64,000 nt of DNA, from contig MQVO02000007.1 of the NCBI GenBank assembly GCA_001986395.2, forward strand, positions 496,001 to 560,000, given 5' to 3'. Below the pieces are notes generated by a model, which saw nothing but the letters and a program-made list of their open reading frames with translations, did no database searches and was not told where the DNA came from. Positions 24,596 through 32,491 of the stretch are shown piece by piece. Numbering within the stretch: the first letter of the stretch is position 1; the number at the start of each line of letters is the position of its first letter. This stretch comes from Irpex lacteus (lineage: Eukaryota; Basidiomycota; Agaricomycetes; Polyporales; Irpicaceae). Both the position numbers and the translations under genes were made by a program.

Positions 24596-25915
24596 TGAGA
24601 CACCAAGCCGCGCTCAGACAAAGGACAAACCTACCAAACCACCTAACCCCAATAGAGGAGCGATAACGTGGCTCGGCCGAGAGCGAGGGGGTGTACGAGA
24701 AATGCGAGGGCCTCTGAGTCCCAAGCCTGACCGACGACGCCGCAACACTAGGTATAGATATCCGTCCGACCCTAAGACAAGCTTAAGGGAAGTGCAACAC
24801 TGAGTGAGCCGAGGCCGAGCAACTGGACGATCAACAGCAGGGCCGAGCAGCAAGAGCTACCCGTATACGTCCTACTAATACTCGTGCAACACCGCTTGCA
24901 ACGCAGCAAGACCTTGGCCGAACCTCTCGGGCAACTAATCTCGTGGTCCAAGGTAGGCCCGAGCCGAGCAAGAACGCTGTGGAAGAGGGGTAAATGGGTA
25001 CGGACGCAAAGGGACGATGATAACGCAAAGAACGCAACGCAAACGCAGGATATTCGCAAGTAACGCGGAGGGACGCTGAGGGAAGTCGGACGCAGTGAAG
25101 TCAAGCTGAGAGCGCGAAGTTTGAGGGTGAACTGTGCGGGGTAGATTGCTTGTCGCTACTCTACGCATACATGCTCTATTTATATGTGTCCGAGGCCAAT
25201 GTCCGTATGGGTGAGCTCATAAGTCAAAAGGAACGAGAAAACGACAAAGGTAGTGCTTCGGCCGAGAAAGGAGAATGAGTCAGATGGAGAGCCGAGCAGG
25301 TAACGAGGAATATGTCAAGGAAAGGCGGATGAAACATGTTAGGAGAGGGCCGAGACGGCGGCGAGCGAGGGAGGTGACTAAGGAAACGTCCTAAAGGTGC
25401 GATAGAGTCGGGCAGGAGGAAAGCAGGGACGAATCGGGTGTGAGATGAAGGAAGGTGAGAATAATAATGAACACGAAGAGAGGGGATAAAGAAACTCAGC
25501 GACGTCGGGGGTGCGAGCCTCAAGGCTACCAGCGCATGGGCGCAGTGCACCCGAGGACTCGTCCGAGGAAACGCAAGGCCGAGGGGACCGAGCAGCCAAT
25601 ACCAAAGGTTGACGAGGGGTGAGTCATGGCCGAGTGAGCGGACAGGACCTTGTGCAGCAGTCGATGCGTCGAGGGACACGGAAGGAAGGCGGGAGGGCGG
25701 GGCGTATAGGCGGGATGGATCAGAATGGTAAGGGAGTCGGGCGACCGGGTGCTGAAGGAGACGGCATTGGCCGAGGTTCGATGATGGGGCCGAGGCTTCG
25801 ATTACTGGCGCTCGGACGTGCCCGAGTCCGCATAGGGCTGCACCCGAGGCTCCTGAGAAGTCGAAAAGAAGCTGTTAGAGTTTTGGGGGAGGTGTGGCGT
25901 GTGCCCAGCGTGTCA
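24596..25915 (-). repeat. 3' LTR (left copy)
   Basis: 1320 bp, same length as the right copy. Every open frame in it has an identical translation at +10,579, so the two LTRs are identical or nearly so. TATAAATA on the minus strand lies at 25177-25184. Confidence 0.95.
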
Positions 25916-25931
25916 TCCTCCTCCCTACTGA
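25916..25931 (-). promoter_or_regulatory. polypurine tract
   Basis: On the minus strand CAGTAGGGAGGAGGA ends directly against the 3' LTR. Such a tract normally primes plus-strand DNA synthesis. Confidence 0.75.
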
Positions 25932-26065
25932 AATCCTAAGTCGTCCCCGACTTGCCAAATGCGGCTCGGCCTTTATGCAGTGACTCGGCCTCGAGGCTGA
26001 CGCATGTCGGCGCCAATAACTCTTCATCAACCTGTCCCACAACCTGCTGCGCCCCCAACACCACC

Positions 26066-28261
26066 ATGTCGTCCACCACCATACCAACACCCAAGTCGAT
26101 CGCCCTGCGCAACGTTCGTGGCATTCTCGACCGCCTGAACAACGATGAGGCGACCTCGGTCTTGACCGACGAGTTCGCCAGTGAGTTCCAATGGGCCATG
26201 GTAAGTAAAGCGGCCGTGGTAACCTCCACAGAACTAACGTACGTGGACACCATAGGAGACGCTGCTAGAGGACAAGTCCGTCCTCACCGAGAACACTGCG
26301 CTCAACAGCCAGGTGATCGAGGCGATGATGTCTCAGGCCGAGCTCTTCGACGACCACCCCAAGGACGCCACCGCGCGGCTTCGCCAGGCGTTTGAGAAGT
26401 CTGGTGCCAGTACCGAGTTCGGTCTGCCCGTGCTCGCTCCTCGAAACGACGGTGAGGAAGACGTAGAGTCGCCGAATGAAGAGCGTGAAGAGGAAGGGGA
26501 CGAGGCCGAAGAGGAGGACGAGGAAGGCGACGAGGAGGCGGGTGAAAAGGGTAAGAGCGATGACGAAGAAGAGGAGGACGAGGATGAAGACCAGGAGGGT
26601 GAAGAAGGACCAGTCGACGCCCCGGCCGAGGAGTCTTCTGACGAGTCGGTCGGGGAACAGGAGGCCAACAAGAAGTCGTCGTCGTCCTCGTCGGCCGAGG
26701 AGTCCTCTGGCGAGTCTGTCAAGATTACGGGCTCGAAGAAGGGCAAGGAGAGAGCCGAAGACAGTGAGTACGAGGATAGCGACGAGGACGACGAGAAGAT
26801 CATCAAGAAGGAGCCTGGCACCGAGACTGCCCCTGGCTCGGACGAGATGGATGTCGACGAGGAGCCCGTTGTTCCTGCAAGCCAGCCCGGGCCCGCTGCT
26901 ACGACCAGGCCTCGCCCTCGGCCAGTCCCTCGCAAGGTCGAACCGGCCAAGCCTGCTCCCGTGGCTGCGACCCCCGAGGTCCAGACGGCCGCTCCTGCCA
27001 CCGCAGCAGTACCTCGCCGTCGTCGTAAGCTGTACAAGTTCGTCGCCGTGGAACGCAATCTTCGGGTACGTGATGCTGCTCTTAGTGGCCGAGGTTATAT
27101 GCTGACAAGTTTTTGGCGTAGTGTGGTACATGCGTCGAGCACAAGATCGACGTCTGCCGCGTTCGCCTCGACCACGGCGGCCAAGTCATGAGCTGCGTGA
27201 CCTGCAGCCGGCGAAAGGTCCACTGCACCTACAAGCAGAACGAGGTCGACGAGAGGAGCAAGGCAGTACTGGCCTGGATGAAAAAGAAGAAGATCGCGCT
27301 GGAAGACCTGGCCATCGAGTCAGACCCCGAGAAGAAGAAGCCCGCCTCGAAGAAGGGTGTCAAAGGGGGCCCGAAGACTCCCACGAAGGGAAAACGTGTG
27401 GCGAAGGCTGAGCCCGTGGCAAGTGGTGAGGAAGATACGCCCAAAGCTGCGAAGACGTTGGCCAAGCCCACTCGGCCCTCGGTCAAGGCTGCGGGTAAGG
27501 CCGCGCTGCCTGCCCCTATTCCTCGTCGGTCCACACGTCAGAGTACCGGTACGTGTTGCAGTGGCTGTGGATTGTTAGCGAGCTGACGGTTGTGTTCAGC
27601 GGCAAAGGCGGCCGCCCAGATCGAGGAGAAACCAGCCGCCCCTGTTACCACTCGGTCGAAGGCTCGACCCTCCATGCCTCCACCTCCTCCTCGGTCGCCC
27701 TCTCAGGCACCCGCAGACCTCTCTCCCATGGCTCCCGTGCTCGCGCTGCCATCGTATAGTCCTGCGATGGGCACCTATCGTGGTAAGTCCAGCCCACTCG
27801 TCGTACCCTGCTCGCGTTGCTGACCGAGCGCAGGCCAGCTGCCGTTCGAGTCCCCGGCCATGTCCGGGCGCACTCTATCCGGTGCCTCGTCGTTCTCCAT
27901 CGGTACGTCTGCCTCGTCGGGTCTCGAGGACTTCCATCGTATGCGGATCCAGCAGGCCGAGGGTGAACTTCAGCAGGAGCAGCTCGGCCTTCGTGCGGCT
28001 GAGCGTCGTGTTAAGGCGGCCGAGGCCCACCTCGCTGCGTGTCGTCTCGAGTACGAAGAATGGCGAAGGGAGCAGCCTGCTATTGCGTCGTCGTCCCAGG
28101 ACCCATTCCTCGCAGCTGCCACCTCTCGCGGCCTAGCCCTCGACGACCAACCTCCACCTACGAAGCGGCTGCGCGTTGAAGTGCCCAAGTCCGAGGTCGT
28201 AGATGCGAGCAAGACGAAGAGCTCGGGAGCGTCGAAGAAGAAGGGAAAGGGAAAAGCGTAG
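26066..28261 (+). CDS. antisense cargo gene of the gypsy element: acidic Cys-cluster coiled-coil protein (660 aa)
   Basis: Five exons (26066-26200, 26256-27065, 27122-27548, 27600-27782, 27834-28261) with GT-AG introns of 51-56 bp give a 660-aa frame on the strand opposite to gag-pol. Residues 1-75 look helical. Residues about 105-240 are highly acidic (runs of Glu/Asp/Ser), followed by a Pro/Arg-rich stretch and 'PRRRRKLYKF'. A cysteine cluster near residues 316-351 reads CGTCVEHKIDVC...CVTCSRRKVHC. This CX2CX7C...CX2CX6C pattern is like the Zn-cluster found in basidiomycete transposon-associated proteins. Lys/Pro-rich linkers follow, then a predicted coiled coil ('RIQQAEGELQQEQLGL' to 'EYEEWRRE') and a basic 'SKKKGKGKA' tail. 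DNA or chromatin binding is inference. The ATG at 26066 has an ACCATGT context and sits 150 bp from the LTR, which may act as its promoter. Confidence 0.75.
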
Positions 28262-28834
28262 TGTCCGTTAGTTGTCGTTTCGGCCGAGGTCCTCTTGTAC
28301 TAGTATTCCTGTGTATCCGCTTGTGCGCCTTGTTCTGTCCTCTCGCGTGTTGTACCGTAAGACGTAGACGTCTTCGCTGTGGTAATAAATCGGCTGGCTG
28401 ATCAGAAATGCAAAGGAGTGTGGGAAAGAGATGTAGAAGCTACGTGTGAAAGGTAGAATGTGATGAGTTTCGATGATTTTATCTATGTCCGAGGGTGTAA
28501 ACGTGGAATATGGGCGAAAAACGGGAAGATAGAAGGCTCAGGGTTCTGGGCTCTCTGCTTCTCTGGGTAAGGGCCAACGTTACCGTCTCCCTCCTCCCTA
28601 CTGAAACAAAGAAGCCCTGTCCCCAGGGCAAGAGGTAAAAGGGTTGGCAGCCTCAGAGACGAGCTCATCATAGACCGAAGAGGCAACCGCCTTTAAAGGC
28701 GAGTTGCGGGCGAAAAAAAAAATAGGGTGTTGTCCGTGCGTGAGGGGAAGGATAAGAAAACAAAGTGAGAAATGCGGAAAAGATGATAAGGAGTGGAATG
28801 GCGCGAGGAAGGGAGAAAGCACCGGTGGATGAGA
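28262..28834. other. region between cargo gene and pol ends
   Basis: 573 bp holding the 3' flanks of two convergent genes and the second polypurine-tract copy at 28588-28606. No other gene seen. Confidence 0.6.
28588..28606 (-). promoter_or_regulatory. second, internal copy of the polypurine tract
   Basis: The 17 bases at 28590-28606 are identical to 25917-25933 (minus strand: TTTCAGTAGGGAGGAGG). This copy sits just downstream of pol and beyond the 3' end of the cargo gene. The cargo segment is therefore flanked by two direct copies of the tract. Confidence 0.7.
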
Positions 28835-31800
28835 TTAGGGTTGAGGAAGGTCCTCTGCGTCGTCGTCGTGTTCGTTGACAACGTCCTGAGGTTCGTCGAG
28901 GTCATCGTCCCCTTGAGAAGTGCTGTCGGCCAGCTCGCGCAGACGTTCAGGAGTAATATCTGCAAAGCCATCCGGTAACGGGATAGAGCGTCGGGCAAAG
29001 TAAGGAACCACGCGAAATGCGGCCACAGGTCGGTCCAGGACCGAGCCGTCCAGCTCGCAGAGCACGTAGGCACCTCCGCGGTTGCGAGTGATAACGATGA
29101 GTGGGCCGAGGTAGCGAGGGCGCATTTTACGATTGAGAGCCTTCTCGATGGCGGTGTTCCGGATCAGGACCAGGGATCCTCGAGAAAAGTTGAAGTCCTT
29201 GATGGTATGAGCGTTGTCCTGTTCGAACCGTCGTGCAGCCTGTTTCCTGGACTCGACGACGTCATCGCGTAGCTTCTGCAGGTCCGACCGACGCTTTTGG
29301 AGAGCTAGGGCACGGCGAGAGATGAGGTCGGTCGTGGTGAGGATGGAGTCGGGAGGGGGCTGCAAGTAGGTAGCTTCGATGATGTCGAGAGGGATGATCG
29401 GATGGGTACCAGTTACTGCGAAGTACGGTGAGCAGCCCATGCGTTTGCGGACAGTGATACGCTCGGACCAGAAGACCGAGGCTGAGACCGAGGCCCACTT
29501 AGATGCGTCACCGTCGGCCGCTTTGAAGAGAGCTTGCCGGACGTCGTAGTGTGCCCGTTCAACTTGTCCGTTGGCCCGAGAGTTGTACCCGCTGATACGA
29601 ATGTGAGTGATGTGATAGCGCTTAGCGAGGTACTCGATGGCAGCGACAAAGGCTCCTCCGTTGTCAGAGACAATCTCGGACAGACCGCCCCATCGACAAA
29701 GAATGTCCTCGAACAGCCAGTCGCCGATGGTCTTGCCAGTCTCCGTCCTCAGTGCACGGAACTCAGGATAATGCGTGAGCGAGCAACGACCTTGGACGAT
29801 ATACTTGAACCCGGCCGACTTGGGTAAGTGCATAGTGTCGACGTATATCTTGGCAAAGAGAGGGGCCGGCTGCGCAACCGTGGGAGGGATGAGGATCTGA
29901 CGCTTCTGACGAGTTTGACAGATGTGGCAGGTCCGAACGTACCAAGCCACGTCCGCAATGTGGAAGGGCCACCAGAAGCGTTCCGATATCATGACTGTGG
30001 TAGCATAGACACCGCGATGCGCTGCTCGGTCATGACACTCCCGTAGGATCCGGATTCGGTCGGAGGGCATGACGACTAACTTGTGGGCACCCGACGGGTC
30101 ACGCTTCCAGAGCCTCCCGCCGTCGACGAAGAACTGGGTAGCGAAGCGAACGAAGGCGTGTAAAGCTTTCTCGGACAGGCCCGAGGGCGGTACGAAGGTG
30201 TCCAGAAAGGCTGGAATCTCGGCCAACTTGTCGTCCGCGTCAGAGGCCTTCTTCGTACGAGGTACCTGCTGGTAGTCGACGTCCAACGGCTCCTCAGCTA
30301 CGGATTGTGAGAAGGAAGAGGAAAGAGAGGGGACCCGAGGACGGAGCTGCGCCCATATGTGCATAGTGAGGAAGCAGGGACCCAACGGGTTTTCGTCTTC
30401 GTCGTCTTCAGGAGGGTCAGGGTCCCCAGGCTGAGGAGGTCGACGAGAGAGACCATCCGGACCGTGTCTCTCACCAGGGACGTGGACTAGGGTGAAGTGG
30501 AAGGTAAGGATGGCAGCAATCCAACGGTTGATGGAGGCCGAAGGCGCGAGGTCGGGATTTTGGATCATGCCTTTGATATGCTGCGCGTCCACTTCCACGA
30601 CCAGATTACGTACCCCGATGATATACAGCTTTAAGGCTTTGAGCGAGCGATAGAGACCGTAGAGTTCGAGCTTCGGCTGAGAGAACCGAGATTCACGGTC
30701 GTTGAGTGTGATCGAGCCGAAGCGAGAGTAATAGCGAACTTTCGGGTTGGTAGAGTCGCACTGAGCCAGGAAGTGACCGATCGCCAGGTATGAGGTATCG
30801 ACAGCGAGAATGACAGGGGCACCGGAAGTGTAGTCGATAGCACGCAGAGCAGGTGAATCAAGGAGAGCCTGCTTGAGGTCGGCTTGCGCTCGGTCCTGAT
30901 CAGGGCCCCATTCGAAGGCTGCATCCTTTCTGGTAAGCTTGACAAGGTGGTGTGCCCGGTGAGCGAAGTTCTTGATAAAGATGCGCACAACGCCAACAGT
31001 ACCCAGGAATGCGCGGACCTCGGAGAGGCTCTTGCAGGGTCCCCAGTTCCGTATGGCGCGTACACGATCCTCTTCGGGTATGCGGCCCTCGGGCGTACAG
31101 CAGGAGCCTACGACCGAGTACTTGCGGGCAAGCAAAATCGACTTCGGCCCAGAGAACGTGCCACCAACGTACCGAACTCGAGCGACGACCCTGTTAAGAT
31201 TGTCGAAGTGTTCTCGAACAAATCGTCGAATGCCCGGATTCTCGGGTATCCGTTCCCAGTCGCCATTAGGTAGCCGATACTCGTCCTTCGGTCCTCGGAC
31301 GGGTACGTCGTCGATGTAGGGGATAGTGACATGAGGAATTTCGGGTTGCAGAATGTAGGTGACGTCGTCGTGAAAGATGGGTACGCTGTTGGTCCAGCCC
31401 ATAGGTAGAGTTGTAATGCGCATGGCACCGAATGGTGTTTGGAAGGTGGTCATATCGCGAGACGACTCGGCCAATGGCCGGTTGTCATACCCGACGAATA
31501 GATCAAGGATCCCTCCACAGGCTCGGCCGCCAAACGTTTCGGCCAAGTGTTCAGGAAGAGGAGGAATACCAGAGTGTTGGATGGTGACCCGGTTGAGCGG
31601 TTCGAGGGAGTGCACAATCCGAAGTTTGCCAGTCTTCTTTGCCACTGGAAACCAGCGACTCCGATAGGTAGCATTCGACGGTTCGTACACCCCGGCCTTG
31701 ATTTTCTCGAGGATGATTCGGCAGCATTCGTCGTAGATGCCCGGTGGGATTGGCATGTTCCGCTCCACCCAGGGCACATGAGGGACGACTGGAAATTCTA

Positions 31801-32491
31801 CAGGTGGAAAGAAGTCAGTACGAAAACTACCACGCTCATCGTCGGTCCAAGCAAAGGCCTGGTTGTGCAAAGAAACAAAGTAATGCAGAAGGCGTCGCTC
31901 CTCCGGAAGCCAAAACGCATCGCCGTGACGGCCGTCCAGCTCCGTCATGCGATCTTGCGTGTACCGCCCAGTAGGAACAAAATTGGGAATGTGGGCATAA
32001 TCGAGAAAGGGCATGGCCGAAAGCGGGTCGCCCGAAATATTGCGTACTATGCGGTACTCTTTGGGCAGCTCCGTTTTCACAGGGCGAACCTTCAGATGCA
32101 CCGGCTTGTACTTTTTCTTCGCGCCAACGAAAAGATGGCGAAGGGTATCGGGTGTAGCACCGAGGGCATGCCACATAGAAGCAGAAAAAGAGGAGACGAG
32201 GTCGAGGAGAGGAAGGGAAGATATGTGGTTTTGAAGGTTATCGTCAGAAAAGGCAGAGAGACAGAAAGAAAGAAACTGAGAGTTGATCGAGGAGAGAGGA
32301 ATAGAGGGTGATTCAAAGAGAGAAAGCGAAAGGGAGACGGAGTCAATGTCCGAGACAATAGCTAGTGTGGAAGGAGAGATAGAGTCCGTTTGTGAAGCAA
32401 GGGTCGGAGAAGAGGAATCGTCGATCGAGGAGAGTGAAAAGGTGTGGTATAACGGATCTCCTCGAGGGGTGCTCGACTCCTCGATCCTCAA
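28835..32491 (-). CDS. gypsy pol: reverse transcriptase, RNase H, integrase
   Basis: A frame of about 1217 codons lies in the -1 frame relative to gag and begins at the frameshift point, with TTG rather than ATG as its first codon. After about 120 Ser-rich residues comes the RT: 'SRWFPVAKKTGKLRIVHSLE', 'ILDLFVGYD', 'TTFQTPFGAMRITTLPMGW' and 'YIDD' (residues 392-395). RNase H follows with 'LAVDTSYLAIG'. Integrase has the H-H-C-C finger 'HDRAAHRG...CHICQTRQ' and the catalytic triad in 'KIYVDTMH', 'IVSDNGG' and 'NGQVERAH'. A GPY/F-like C-terminal segment ('MRPRYLGPLIVI') is present; I see no chromodomain. No disabling mutation was found. The product is expected as a Gag-Pol fusion, cut by the element's protease. 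Confidence 0.92.
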   Translation of the reverse strand: MRIEESSTPRGDPLYHTFSLSSIDDSSSPTLASQTDSISPSTLAIVSDIDSVSLSLSLFESPSIPLSSINSQFLSFCLSAFSDDNLQNHISSLPLLDLVSSFSASMWHALGATPDTLRHLFVGAKKKYKPVHLKVRPVKTELPKEYRIVRNISGDPLSAMPFLDYAHIPNFVPTGRYTQDRMTELDGRHGDAFWLPEERRLLHYFVSLHNQAFAWTDDERGSFRTDFFPPVEFPVVPHVPWVERNMPIPPGIYDECCRIILEKIKAGVYEPSNATYRSRWFPVAKKTGKLRIVHSLEPLNRVTIQHSGIPPLPEHLAETFGGRACGGILDLFVGYDNRPLAESSRDMTTFQTPFGAMRITTLPMGWTNSVPIFHDDVTYILQPEIPHVTIPYIDDVPVRGPKDEYRLPNGDWERIPENPGIRRFVREHFDNLNRVVARVRYVGGTFSGPKSILLARKYSVVGSCCTPEGRIPEEDRVRAIRNWGPCKSLSEVRAFLGTVGVVRIFIKNFAHRAHHLVKLTRKDAAFEWGPDQDRAQADLKQALLDSPALRAIDYTSGAPVILAVDTSYLAIGHFLAQCDSTNPKVRYYSRFGSITLNDRESRFSQPKLELYGLYRSLKALKLYIIGVRNLVVEVDAQHIKGMIQNPDLAPSASINRWIAAILTFHFTLVHVPGERHGPDGLSRRPPQPGDPDPPEDDEDENPLGPCFLTMHIWAQLRPRVPSLSSSFSQSVAEEPLDVDYQQVPRTKKASDADDKLAEIPAFLDTFVPPSGLSEKALHAFVRFATQFFVDGGRLWKRDPSGAHKLVVMPSDRIRILRECHDRAAHRGVYATTVMISERFWWPFHIADVAWYVRTCHICQTRQKRQILIPPTVAQPAPLFAKIYVDTMHLPKSAGFKYIVQGRCSLTHYPEFRALRTETGKTIGDWLFEDILCRWGGLSEIVSDNGGAFVAAIEYLAKRYHITHIRISGYNSRANGQVERAHYDVRQALFKAADGDASKWASVSASVFWSERITVRKRMGCSPYFAVTGTHPIIPLDIIEATYLQPPPDSILTTTDLISRRALALQKRRSDLQKLRDDVVESRKQAARRFEQDNAHTIKDFNFSRGSLVLIRNTAIEKALNRKMRPRYLGPLIVITRNRGGAYVLCELDGSVLDRPVAAFRVVPYFARRSIPLPDGFADITPERLRELADSTSQGDDDLDEPQDVVNEHDDDAEDLPQP

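Noticed and set aside
25224..25679. 151-codon ORF inside the LTR, repeated at 35803-36258
   Set aside because: It is present in both LTRs simply because they are identical copies. Composition is low in complexity and there is no domain; LTRs usually do not code.
26265..27131. Long ORFs on the minus strand (288 and 241 codons) across the cargo gene
   Set aside because: They are antisense shadows of the Glu/Asp/Ser-rich codons of the cargo gene (giving runs of Ser, Leu or Phe) and have no motif of their own.
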